From CAYUCJ01 sp049282265 (GTDB lineage Bacteria > Desulfobacterota > DSM-4660 > Desulfatiglandales > Desulfatiglandaceae): 28,362 bases of DNA. Positions 1 to 7,396 of the stretch are shown here, in pieces; the first letter of the stretch is position 1, and the number at the start of each line of letters is the position of its first letter. Position numbers and translations under genes: made by a program. The DNA lies in the NCBI GenBank assembly GCA_049282265.1, contig JBAPTR010000045.1:1-28362 (forward strand), in the 5' to 3' direction. The notes beneath the pieces were generated by a model that saw only the letters and a list, made by a program, of their open reading frames with translations, was not told where the DNA came from and searched no databases.

Positions 1-757
1 TTATAAAACCGATTTCTCCCAGGGCGTCCCGGAATCTGAATCGTTGCGAAGGCCCGTCATGCTGATCCTTGGGGACGGGGACCAGTTCTTGAAAGGCATT
101 GAGCCGGGACTGGATCAAGGAGGTGGACACAAATTTGAAAAAATGGTCCGATTCGGTCACCCCTATGGGCATGTACTCGATAAACCGGACATGGTATGGA
201 TACTTGAACGTGAGGCGTGCGAAATCCAGGAGTTCGTTGTCGTTGATGCCTCGCATAACTACCACGTTGACCTTGATGGGATCGAATTCCATTTGTCGGG
301 CCATGTCAAGCCCTTCCCACACGTCTTGAAAGCCGTCAAATCCCGTGATTTCGCGAAATTTTCCCCGGTCGAGACTGTCCAGACTCACATTCAACCTCCG
401 GACTCCTGCCGCCTTGATCCGTTCCAGCTTTTTCTTCAGAAATATCCCGTTGGTGGTGAGAGAAACGTCCTTGAGCCCTTCAAGGGCGGTCAGCCTGGAA
501 AGGAAATCACAGACGCCTTTCCTCACCAGGGGCTCACCGCCGGTCAGGCGCACCTTGGTAATGCCGAGAGGGATGACAATTCCCATCAGGCGGAGGATTT
601 CTTCATAAGAAAGAATCTCTTCATGGTGCAGCTTGGGCACGCAACGGTCCGGTTTGCAATAGATACAGGACAGGTTGCATCGGTCCGTGATGGATATGCG
701 GAGGTAGTTGAGGTGGCGGTTATAAGTATCAACAAGATGGGGTCGTGGTGTTTTCAT
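1..757 (-). CDS. moaA: GTP 3',8-cyclase MoaA (3' end outside window)
   Basis: Radical-SAM enzyme that converts GTP to 3',8-cyclo-GTP, the first step of molybdenum cofactor synthesis. I translated the minus strand myself. It starts at ATG 757 behind an AAGGAATGAA ribosome site and runs open to the window edge, giving 252 residues; the family is usually about 330. The N-terminus has the radical-SAM cluster motif CNLSCIYC (CxxxCxxC) after RISITDR, then the SAM-binding GGEP motif (LTGGEPLVRKG), TTNG and LNVSLDSLD, all in the family order. The visible part ends in GEIGFI, as expected before the C-terminal second Fe-S domain that binds GTP, which would lie outside the window. It is divergent from the crotonase gene, with about 93 bp of shared upstream DNA. 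The family call is firm. Confidence 0.93.
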   Translation of the reverse strand, partial: MKTPRPHLVDTYNRHLNYLRISITDRCNLSCIYCKPDRCVPKLHHEEILSYEEILRLMGIVIPLGITKVRLTGGEPLVRKGVCDFLSRLTALEGLKDVSLTTNGIFLKKKLERIKAAGVRRLNVSLDSLDRGKFREITGFDGFQDVWEGLDMARQMEFDPIKVNVVVMRGINDNELLDFARLTFKYPYHVRFIEYMPIGVTESDHFFKFVSTSLIQSRLNAFQELVPVPKDQHDGPSQRFRFRDALGEIGFI

Positions 758-850
758 TTCATTCCTTTTTGAACTGGAAATATGGACACTAATTATATAT
801 AAACCGAGAGAAATGGTCAATGGGATTCGTCTTAAGGGGGGAGAAAAGAG

Positions 851-1630
851 ATGTCAGATGAAATAATGGTGGATATGCATTCGGGTCTTGCGGTGATAAC
901 CCTGTCCCGGCCAAAGGCTTTTAACGCCTTTGACTTGGCGACGATAGGCCGTCTGGCGGAGATCCTGGTCAGGATGGCCCTGGATCCGGAGGTGACGGGG
1001 ATAGCCTTCACCGGGCAGGGGAAGGCCTTTTGCGCGGGGGGAGATTTGAGGTGGCTCTCCGGATACGAGGGTGAGCCGGATGCGGCCTTTCATGAGCTTG
1101 CGGCACGCTACCACCAGGCCATCCTGGAAATAAAGAGAATGCCCAAGCCCGTGGTAGCCGCGATCAACGGTCTCGCGGCAGGCGGAGGATTTTCTCTGGC
1201 CCTTGCCTGCGATTTCAGGGTCATGGAAGAATCGGCCGTTTTGAAACAGGGCTACACCAGCAACGGGTTGAGTATCGATGGAGGGGGGACCTATTCCCTG
1301 CCGAGGCTGGTGGGATTGGCGAGGGCCCTGGAAATCGCGGCCTTTGACAAGGCCATATCAGCAGAACAGGCCGGTTCCTGGGGCCTGGTGACCGAGGTGG
1401 TGAAAGACGGGAAAAGCCTGGATCGCGCCCTTGAATTACTGGAAGAACTGAGGAAGATGCCGTTGAGTTCTTTTGCGGCCTCCAAAAAACTCTTGGTTGA
1501 CTCTTTTGATACGCCGTTGGAACAAACACTGGAAAAGGAACGCGACGCGCTGGCCCGATGCGCAATCCATCCAAACGGGCGGGAAGGGGTGGCCGCATTT
1601 CTTGAAAAAAGGAAACCGGTGTATAGATAG
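851..1630 (+). CDS. Enoyl-CoA hydratase/isomerase (crotonase) family protein
   Basis: A 259-residue soluble acyl-CoA enzyme of normal crotonase length, with a strong GGGGGGAG ribosome site before ATG 851. The oxyanion-hole segments are clear: GKAFCAGGDL (residues 58-65) and AAINGLAAGGG (103-113). Aligned to rat mitochondrial enoyl-CoA hydratase, the two catalytic glutamates (E144 and E164) are replaced by Ser115 and Tyr135. An Asp is present at 143 in SIDGGGTYSLPR, at the position where PaaG-type isomerases carry their catalytic Asp. I therefore infer an isomerase-like or other crotonase reaction rather than classical hydration; the substrate cannot be told. It stands alone, convergent with the EF-G gene, with 30 bp between the stop codons. 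Confidence 0.85.
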   Translation: MSDEIMVDMHSGLAVITLSRPKAFNAFDLATIGRLAEILVRMALDPEVTGIAFTGQGKAFCAGGDLRWLSGYEGEPDAAFHELAARYHQAILEIKRMPKPVVAAINGLAAGGGFSLALACDFRVMEESAVLKQGYTSNGLSIDGGGTYSLPRLVGLARALEIAAFDKAISAEQAGSWGLVTEVVKDGKSLDRALELLEELRKMPLSSFAASKKLLVDSFDTPLEQTLEKERDALARCAIHPNGREGVAAFLEKRKPVYR

Positions 1631-1650
1631 GTAGCTTTTTGACTGGATGA

Positions 1651-1671
1651 ACCAGGGGTATTATCCCTGGT
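1651..1671. terminator. Hairpin between convergent genes (weak terminator candidate)
   Basis: ACCAGGG (1651-1657) and CCCTGGT (1665-1671) form a perfect 7-bp stem with a 7-nt loop in the space between the crotonase and EF-G genes, overlapping the EF-G stop codon. No clear T-run follows on either strand, so it may only mark transcript 3' ends weakly. Confidence 0.3.
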
Positions 1672-3700
1672 CGTAGCGGCTGAACTGCATGGTAAAGGTG
1701 CCTCTGCCCTGTGAAAGGGATCGAAGCGCCGTGGAGTAGCCGAACATCCTGGAGAGGGGAACATTGGCAGTGATTATCTGAATGAGGCCCTTGCTGGTAA
1801 TTTGTTCAATCTTCCCCTTCCTGGCGTTGAGATCCCCGATCACTTCTCCCATGAATTCTTCGGGCACGATGATCTCGGCTGCCATGATGGGTTCCAGGAG
1901 GAGGGGGTCCGCCTCTTCGCAGGCCTTTTTAAAGGCCATGGCCGCGGCTACTTTGAAGGCCATGATGTCCGAAAGGGATTCCTTGATTTGCACATCGAGA
2001 AGCGTTGTCTGAATATCGACAACCGGGTATCCCATCATGACGCCACTGCTTTCCGATTCGGTTACGCCCTCCCGGACGGCCTGGAGGGATTCCTCTGTAA
2101 GATCGGGGTTCTTGCACTGATTGACAAACTGGTTGGCGCTTCCCCGGGGCAGGGGAGCCACCTTGATCAGTACCCCCGCAAAATGCTGCTGCCCTCCGAG
2201 TTCCCTCTGGAAAACCTCTTCATGGGAGACGGCCTTTCCGACGGTCTCCCTGTGAACCACCTGAGGTTTGCCCTGGTTTGTGTCCACCGAAAACTCTCTT
2301 TTCATACGTCCCACGAGGATTTCCAGGTGTAGCTCTCCCATCCCGGAAATGACGGTCTGACCGGTCTCTTCGTCTATCTTGAAGCGGAAGGTGGGATCTT
2401 CTTCCATGAGTTTGTTCAGCACCTCTATGAGTTTATCCTGATCCTGAACCCGCTTGGGTTCCACGGCCATGGTGATCACCGGCTCTTTGACCTGGATCGG
2501 TTCAAGGAGAATGGGATAGTCTTCAGCGCAGAGGGTGTCTCCGGTAGTTGTCTGTTTCAGGCCCATGGCCGCGACCAGGTCCCCGGCAGAGGCCCTGTCG
2601 ACGCGTTCCCTCTTGTTGGAATGCATGCGAAGGAGCCGGGCCGGCTTTTCCGTGACCCCTTTTGCGGAATTGAAGACGGGCTTTCCGGCCTCAATGGACC
2701 CGGAATAGACCCTGAGGTAGGTCATCTTCCTGCCCTGCTCCATCATGACCTTGAATGCAAGGGCCGAGAAGGGGCCTTTGAGTTCCGGGGGGCGTTCTTC
2801 CACTTCCCCGGTCTCCGGTACATGGCCCGCAATGGGAGGAACATCGAGAGGAGAGGGAAGGTAATCTGAAATGGCGTCAAGGAGGGGTTGAATGCCCTTG
2901 TTGCGCAGGGCCGAACCGCAGAAGACGGGCGTGAGGTCGAGTCCTGTTGTGGCCACACGAATGGCCTCCTTCAACTCCGCCTTTCCGATCTCTTCCTCGG
3001 CGAGGTATTTTTCCATGATGAGATCATTCCTGTCCGCCAGGGTCTCCAACAGCTTTTCCCTGTACTCCGACGCCTTCTCAATCAGTTCTTCGGGGATGGG
3101 GATCTCCTCGTAATGGGCACCGAGAGTCTCATCCTCCCAGACAATGGCCTTCATATCGAGCAGGTCGATTACCCCTCTGAACGCGTCTTCAGATCCCCAG
3201 GGGATCTGAAGGACCAGGGGTATGGCCCCCAACTTTTTTTCAATGGCTTCCACCACTTTGAAAAAATCGGCCCCAATGCGGTCCAGCTTATTGACAAACG
3301 CGATTTTTGGCACGCGATACCGGTCGGCCTGATGCCACACCGTCTCCGATTGGGGCTCCACCCCTCCAACCGCGCAGAAGACGCCGATGGCGCCGTCCAG
3401 GACCCGCAGCGCCCGTTCCACTTCAATCGTAAAATCCACGTGCCCCGGGGTGTCGATGATATTGATGAAATGCCCGTTCCACTCACAGGAAGTCACGGCG
3501 GAGGTGATGGTGATGCCCCTCTCCTTCTCTTCGAGCATCCAGTCCATGGTGGCTTCACCGTTGTGGACTTCACCCATTTTGTGGAGACGACCGGTATAAT
3601 AGAGTATCCGTTCGGTCACAGTGGTCTTCCCGGCATCTATATGGGCGATTATCCCGATGTTTCGTGTTTTCGTCAGTTTTTGTTTTAGAGGAGCGGCCAT
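1661..3700 (-). CDS. Elongation factor G paralogue (translational GTPase)
   Basis: Ribosomal translocase/recycling GTPase of 679 residues from the chosen ATG at 3700. That start places MAAPLKQKL just before the conserved RNIGIIAHIDAGKTT; an upstream TTG or ATG could add 16-19 residues. All G motifs are intact: AHIDAGKTT (19-27), DTPGHVDFT (switch II with its His), NKLDRIGADF, and a normal C-terminus (QGRGTFTMQFSRYD). The domain IV tip loop differs: where EF-G normally reads YHDVDSSE, this protein reads IKESLSDI, so the tip His (E. coli H583) is Lys. No ribosomal protein or tuf genes adjoin, so this is probably not the str-operon fusA but a second EF-G (EF-G II or spdEFG-like). It is divergent from the glycosylase gene. 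Confidence 0.9.
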   Translation of the reverse strand: MAAPLKQKLTKTRNIGIIAHIDAGKTTVTERILYYTGRLHKMGEVHNGEATMDWMLEEKERGITITSAVTSCEWNGHFINIIDTPGHVDFTIEVERALRVLDGAIGVFCAVGGVEPQSETVWHQADRYRVPKIAFVNKLDRIGADFFKVVEAIEKKLGAIPLVLQIPWGSEDAFRGVIDLLDMKAIVWEDETLGAHYEEIPIPEELIEKASEYREKLLETLADRNDLIMEKYLAEEEIGKAELKEAIRVATTGLDLTPVFCGSALRNKGIQPLLDAISDYLPSPLDVPPIAGHVPETGEVEERPPELKGPFSALAFKVMMEQGRKMTYLRVYSGSIEAGKPVFNSAKGVTEKPARLLRMHSNKRERVDRASAGDLVAAMGLKQTTTGDTLCAEDYPILLEPIQVKEPVITMAVEPKRVQDQDKLIEVLNKLMEEDPTFRFKIDEETGQTVISGMGELHLEILVGRMKREFSVDTNQGKPQVVHRETVGKAVSHEEVFQRELGGQQHFAGVLIKVAPLPRGSANQFVNQCKNPDLTEESLQAVREGVTESESSGVMMGYPVVDIQTTLLDVQIKESLSDIMAFKVAAAMAFKKACEEADPLLLEPIMAAEIIVPEEFMGEVIGDLNARKGKIEQITSKGLIQIITANVPLSRMFGYSTALRSLSQGRGTFTMQFSRYDQG

Positions 3701-3804
3701 TCTCAATGTCTTTATCCATAAATGCCGGTGTTCCCGAGCGTTTGACATGGAAGCCAAATCTAAGGTATTATGACAGGCCTGTCAAGGTATTAAGGAGGGT
3801 TGTT

Positions 3805-4488
3805 TTGCAGGAACCATTCGTTCAAAGCCAAACGGGTCGGAGCCTTCTGGAGATGCATCGGCTTCTGCTGGATCACTTCGGACCCCAGGAATGGTGGCCG
3901 GGCGAGACCCCGCTGGAGGTCATGGTAGGCGCCGTCCTCACCCAGAACACCAACTGGGCCAATGTGGAAAAGGCCGTTTTAAACCTCAAGGCAAAGGAAC
4001 TCCTCTCCCTCAAGGCGCTGGATGGGCTGTCAATCCAGGCCCTTGCGGAAGAAATCCGCCCGGCAGGCTATTTCAATATCAAGGCAAAGAGATTGAAGAA
4101 CCTGGTTCGATTTGTTTTTGAAAGATACAACGGGTCACTCGAGGAGCTTTCCAATGAAACGATCGGTATCCTGAAGGAAGGCCTCCTGTCGGTGAACGGT
4201 GTCGGGCCTGAGACGGCGGACAGTATCCTCCTCTATGCCCTGGAACGTCCGGTATTCGTGGTGGATACCTATACCCACCGCATCCTCCTTCGTCACGGAA
4301 TGGCGGATGAGCAGATGGCATACCATGAACTGCAGGAGTTGTTCGTGGATCATCTGCCGGAGGACCTGGAGCTCTTCAATGAATTTCACGCCCTGATCGT
4401 CAAGACCGGGAAAGAATATTGTAAGAAAAGGCCCCGTTGCGGCGATTGTCCGCTATGCGAGTGGGAAGGGGGACCGGTACTTGAGTAA
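3805..4488 (+). CDS. Endonuclease III / MagIII-like DNA glycosylase (HhH-GPD)
   Basis: Base-excision repair glycosylase of 227 residues. I chose the TTG at 3805 because TAAGGAGGG sits 5 nt upstream; the frame is open back to 3664, but that part has no family similarity I recognise. Visible features are the N-terminal PLEVMVGAVLTQNT segment, a helix-hairpin-helix VNGVGPETAD (130-139), the catalytic Asp154 in FVVDTYTHR, and four C-terminal cysteines (206, 212, 215, 218; CX5CX2CX2C) for an Fe-S cluster. The catalytic lysine of E. coli Nth (GVGRKTA) is Glu136 here. This predicts a monofunctional glycosylase without beta-lyase activity, as in MagIII-type alkyl-base enzymes. It is followed 44 bp later by the DUF362 gene on the same strand. 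Confidence 0.88.
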   Translation: MQEPFVQSQTGRSLLEMHRLLLDHFGPQEWWPGETPLEVMVGAVLTQNTNWANVEKAVLNLKAKELLSLKALDGLSIQALAEEIRPAGYFNIKAKRLKNLVRFVFERYNGSLEELSNETIGILKEGLLSVNGVGPETADSILLYALERPVFVVDTYTHRILLRHGMADEQMAYHELQELFVDHLPEDLELFNEFHALIVKTGKEYCKKRPRCGDCPLCEWEGGPVLE

Positions 4489-4532
4489 GATTTACCCATT
4501 ACCACAACAGGAAAAACAAGGAGGCGGAAAAA

Positions 4533-5600
4533 ATGTCAAAAGTGATGATCCATCCAGCTACCTATGAGACGGCCCGGCAGGCGATAGACCGGGCCTTTGA
4601 GCTCTTTCCCTTGGATCTGCAGGGGAAGAAGGTATTGATAAAGCCCAACGTGCTTCGATCTTCCGAGGCCAAGGAAGGCGTCGTCACCCACCCCGCGGTG
4701 CTCCGTGCCGTGGTGGAAAAGGTCGAAACAATGGGGCCGGTCTCCGTCGTTGTGGGGGACAATCCGGGTCTTTTCAACTATGGCGACAACGAGGAAAGCT
4801 TCCGGAAGACAGGCCTGATGGAGGCCGCAAGAGGTTACTACCGGAACATCGGGAATGATTCACAGCAGGTCGATTTCAATCCCGATTTCATGGACACGGT
4901 GAGTGTTTCACGGGCAATACTGGAGGCCGATATCCTCATCAGCCTCCCGAAATTCAAGACCCATGGCCTGACCGTCCTGACCGGGGCCATAAAGAACAGT
5001 TACGGTTTTCTGCCGGGAGCGCAGAAGGCGAGGCTCCACAAGGCGGCCGGCAGCCCGGAACGCTTCCACGAAATGGTCGTCGATGTGTTCCGGCTCAGGG
5101 TACCCGACCTCTTCATCGTGGATGCCGTTGTGGGCATGGAGGGCAATGGCCCGGCTTCACCGGACCTCAGGGACATCGGCCTGCTCCTTGCCTCGGACAA
5201 CGGTGTGGCCCTGGACGGTGTTATCGCGACAATGATGGGCTGCGAACCGGGTCGGTTGCGATTCCTCCGGAAGGCTAAAGAAATGGGCCTGGGGGACTAC
5301 GACCTCAATTCGATTGAGGTGATCGGGGAGTTGAAGCTGTTGAAAGATTTCAAGCTTCCCCCCCTGGGTGGGGAAGCGATTTTTCAAAACGAGGCCGTAC
5401 GGGAGATGATGCAGGCGCGAACACTTTTGCGACCCCAGGCCGACCCCGAGTTGTGCACGGCCTGCGGTACCTGCATCGACCAGTGCCCGGTGTCGGCCCT
5501 GTCCATGGGAGATGACGTCCCCCAGGTGGATGCGGATACCTGCATCACCTGTTTCTGCTGCCAGGAAACCTGTCCTGAAAAGGCCATCACCCTACAATAG
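4533..5600 (+). CDS. DUF362 protein with C-terminal 2x[4Fe-4S] ferredoxin domain
   Basis: A 355-residue protein with an AAGGAGGCGG ribosome site. The first 300 or so residues are the DUF362 domain (KVLIKPNVL, VGDNPG, SLPKFKTHGLTVLTGAIKN and IVDAVVGMEGNGP are typical). The last 55 residues hold two ferredoxin motifs, CTACGTCIDQCP and CITCFCCQETCP, each CX2CX2CX3CP, able to bind two [4Fe-4S] clusters. This fusion is frequent in anaerobes, but its reaction is not established; a cytoplasmic electron-transfer role is inferred. The mttB-like remnant starts 17 bp downstream and may once have been in the same operon. Confidence 0.9.
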   Translation: MSKVMIHPATYETARQAIDRAFELFPLDLQGKKVLIKPNVLRSSEAKEGVVTHPAVLRAVVEKVETMGPVSVVVGDNPGLFNYGDNEESFRKTGLMEAARGYYRNIGNDSQQVDFNPDFMDTVSVSRAILEADILISLPKFKTHGLTVLTGAIKNSYGFLPGAQKARLHKAAGSPERFHEMVVDVFRLRVPDLFIVDAVVGMEGNGPASPDLRDIGLLLASDNGVALDGVIATMMGCEPGRLRFLRKAKEMGLGDYDLNSIEVIGELKLLKDFKLPPLGGEAIFQNEAVREMMQARTLLRPQADPELCTACGTCIDQCPVSALSMGDDVPQVDADTCITCFCCQETCPEKAITLQ

Positions 5601-5616
5601 ATGAAAGGATGTCCTG

Positions 5617-5868
5617 ATGAAAACCGAAGGTTTTTCGGGTGGACTCTATCGACCCCTGACGGAAGAACAGGTCAGGACCGTACACGAGGCGTCTCTCCAT
5701 ATTCTGGAAGGGACGGGGTTCACCTTTGAACCGGGGCTGGAGGACACCCTCGAAATGCTTGAAGAGGGGGGCATCAGGGTAGATCGGGAACGGTCCCTAC
5801 AGGATCCCCACATTGTTGAAGCTGGCCGATCTCCATGCGAGGGCGGCCTGCTACGACACATATGGTGA
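5617..5868 (+). pseudogene. MttB-family (trimethylamine:corrinoid methyltransferase-like) 5' fragment
   Basis: The first 65-70 of 83 residues match the N-terminus of MttB-superfamily corrinoid methyltransferases: YRPLTEEQVRTVHEASLHIL, a GTGFTFE segment, and GGIRVDRERS before a PHIVE-like stretch. Family members are about 470-500 residues; here the similarity stops near 5825 and the frame ends after unrelated residues. The start is intact (GAAAGGATGTCC before ATG 5617), so this is a 3'-deleted gene. The Pyl/Gly catalytic region is absent, so it should be inactive. It directly precedes a truncated acetyltransferase gene. Confidence 0.72.
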
Positions 5869-5876
5869 GGTTTTTG

Positions 5877-6368
5877 ATGCAAGTGGACATTAAGGAGGAA
5901 TGTATCGGAGTAGACTGGAAGGCAGTATCTGAAACATTGAAATGCGTTGGTATGACGCACTACGAACCTGAAGTGCACAGAAAGGCATTTGAAGCCAGCC
6001 ACACGACCATCTTTGCCTATCATGCAGACCGATTAATCGGTTTTGGCCGCGCGATTTCCGACGGTGTCTGCCAAGCTGCTGTCTATGACTGTGCCGTACT
6101 TCCTGAATTCCAAGGGAAGGGGATCGGAAAGTCTATTATGAACAGCATCTTATCCCGGCTGTCGCATTGCAATATCATTCTATACGCATCACCGGGAAAG
6201 GAAGGATTCTACAAAAGACTCGGATTCCGAAAGATGCTCGTTGAAAGACCGCAAAGGAGTGAGGCCCCGGCGAAACAGATAAGCCCGGTAAGAAATATCT
6301 TCTTGTACCCAAACATATCTCCAAGTCGGCCGTATACGAGAATGAAAGAGCAGATGGCCAACAGGTAG
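5877..6368 (+). pseudogene. GNAT-family N-acetyltransferase lacking its 3' end
   Basis: Start chosen at ATG 5877 (GGTGAGG 7 nt upstream). About 120 residues form a GNAT fold: DRLIGFGRAISDG (beta 2-4), AVYDCAVLPEFQGKGIG (acetyl-CoA binding motif A, Q-G-K-G-I-G) and ILYASPGKEGFYKRLGFRKM (motif B). Related proteins continue after GFRKM with a final beta strand (about 15-20 residues). Here the reading frame instead runs about 40 residues through DNA that encodes an MFS transporter on the other strand. The join lies near 6229-6240. I infer that the gene lost its 3' end by rearrangement; activity is doubtful, though motif A is intact. Confidence 0.75.
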
Positions 6369-6544
6369 ATGGTCGGCACCCACTGGACTACGGAATAATC
6401 CGTGTGGAAGTACCTGCTGATGGAGGGAAGCACCACGTTGACGATGCTCCCGTCTATGGGCCCCATGATGACTCCCGTCATCACAGCTCCAAGGATCATC
6501 CATTTGGAGGCGCCGATGTTTTCTTCGTGAACACTTGCATTCAT
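6209..6544 (-). pseudogene. MFS transporter (DHA2-like) N-terminal fragment
   Basis: Start at ATG 6544 with TGGAGTG upstream (an earlier ATG at 6565 is possible). The protein reads ILGAVMTGVIMGPIDGSIVN in helix 1, then LPSISRYFH, VQWVPTIYLLAICSF (helix 2), VYGRLGDMFGYKK (the GRLGDxxGxKK loop motif between helices 2 and 3) and AGASLLCGLSTSI (helix 3). This is the hallmark of 14-TM drug:H+ antiporters. Similarity ends after about 97 residues; the frame then reads antisense through the acetyltransferase gene and stops at 6209. Eleven or so helices are missing, so it cannot transport. It faces the truncated acetyltransferase tail to tail. Confidence 0.8.
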
Positions 6545-6662
6545 AATTTCACTCCAGACCTCCATGCCGGGAGGAACAAAACCTTCGAGGCCGTAGCCTG
6601 CTGATCAGGAAGAAGAAGCGGGGAAACTCTTTGCTGTCGAAAAAACACTAGAAGATCTAAAC

Positions 6663-6819
6663 TTGATGGAACCGTAAAAAGTCCGTCCCTGGACTTTTTA
6701 CTGACGGAAACCGAAAAGTGTGATTTTCGTTTTCCCTACAAATCAAAGGGTTGCGCTGCACCCCATTGATTTGCGTGCCCGTCCATGGGCACGATGATGA
6801 CTTCTTACGAAGTCATCAA
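6663..6819. repeat. 157-bp MITE-like element of tandem palindromes
   Basis: The ends are 21-nt imperfect inverted repeats (16 of 21 match), TTGATG plus a CGTAA-AAGTC core, at 6663-6683 and 6799-6819. Inside are five successive hairpins: 6674-6684/6691-6701 (perfect 11 bp, GTAAAAAGTCC), 6712-6717/6724-6729 (CGAAAA), 6739-6750/6762-6773 (CAAATCAA, one mismatch, GGG), 6774-6780/6787-6793 (CGTGCCC) and 6795-6804/6809-6818 (perfect 10 bp, TGATGACTTC). No ORF and no clear target-site duplication. This looks like a non-autonomous mobile element or REP-type repeat. It lies in the only gene-free stretch over 300 bp (about 6566-7008). I see nothing definable in 6566-6662 or 6820-6930. Confidence 0.75.
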
Positions 6820-6953
6820 ACTTACCATGTGGTTTACTAGAGGTCAAATCGCTGGTTTCTACCCTGATCCAGACACGATACCACAGACCGTATTTGGCAT
6901 GTCAGGCAAAGTTGTCGCAAGCAACGAAAAAGATCATTGCCTCAAAATATATC

Positions 6954-6972
6954 GACTTATCTAGAAATATAG
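6954..6972. promoter_or_regulatory. Candidate ArsR operator upstream of arsR
   Basis: The 11-mer TCTAGAAATAT (6960-6970) is the exact inverted copy of an 11-mer downstream of the arsR-like gene (7345-7355). It lies 39-49 bp before the ArsR start and overlaps a possible -10 TATCTA (6958-6963) with TTGCCT (6937-6942) as a weak -35. Autoregulation by ArsR is inferred. Confidence 0.45.
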
Positions 6973-7008
6973 TTGGCAAGTATTATCCAATGGATTATCT
7001 TTTCTCTC

Positions 7009-7320
7009 ATGGAACTCGATAGTGTGGCAAAGTGCCTGGCTGAACTGGGTAACCCATCAAGGCTTTCTGCCTTTCGTCTATTGGTCCAGGCGGGACCTGA
7101 AGGGCTTCCTGTTAAAAATATTCAGTCCTACCTGGGCATACCCCAGTCGACCCTGTCACACCATATTGCCCATCTTGTTTCCGCCGGTCTCCTAAGCCAA
7201 ACCAGGGAAGGTCGCATACTCCGTTGCAGGGTGGAATACAATGCCATAAAGGCTGTCCTGGAATTTCTTCTCAGAGACTGCTGTGCCGGTATCGAGAATT
7301 TCGGCGCTTGTGAAACATAG
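7009..7320 (+). CDS. arsR: ArsR/SmtB-family repressor, As(III)-type
   Basis: A 103-residue winged-helix repressor from ATG 7009. The TTG at 6973 would add 12 residues with no family similarity; neither start has a strong ribosome site. Visible are LAELGNPSRLSAFRLLV, the helix-turn-helix PVKNIQSYLGIPQSTLSHHI (34-53), and the wing LLSQTREGRILRCRVEY. The C-terminus ends CCAGIENFGAC (Cys91, Cys92, Cys101), like the As(III)-binding Cys cluster of Acidithiobacillus ferrooxidans ArsR (CC-x5-C) but with a longer spacer. It should repress its own cluster and release DNA on arsenite. The next genes are the C-GCAxxG protein and arsM, and matching operator-like inverted repeats flank it. Confidence 0.85.
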   Translation: MELDSVAKCLAELGNPSRLSAFRLLVQAGPEGLPVKNIQSYLGIPQSTLSHHIAHLVSAGLLSQTREGRILRCRVEYNAIKAVLEFLLRDCCAGIENFGACET

Positions 7321-7344
7321 ATATTTTTTTACTTTCAGCCTTCC

Positions 7345-7373
7345 ATATTTCTAGAATTATAGGTGTATATGAT
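7345..7373 (+). promoter_or_regulatory. Candidate ArsR operator and promoter for the selenoprotein gene
   Basis: ATATTTCTAGAATTAT (7345-7360) is a near-perfect palindrome centred on TTCTAGAA; its left 11 nt recur inverted upstream of arsR. A good -10, TATGAT (7368-7373), follows, and the palindrome would occupy the -35 zone, as expected for a repressor site. The AAGGAGG ribosome site (7382-7388) comes next. Confidence 0.5.
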
Positions 7374-7396
7374 AACATTTCAAGGAGGTAATCAGA

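Noticed and set aside
218..223. GAFSGA variant loop (protein residues 218-223) of the sigma-54 regulator at 24947-26326 as evidence of lost function
   Set aside because: Coordinates here are protein residues. Thr-to-Ser is conservative and all other AAA+ motifs are intact, so I treat the regulator as functional.
44..772. Long open frame on the plus strand at the window start
   Set aside because: It is antisense to moaA, whose minus-strand translation carries the radical-SAM motifs; the plus-strand product has no recognisable features.
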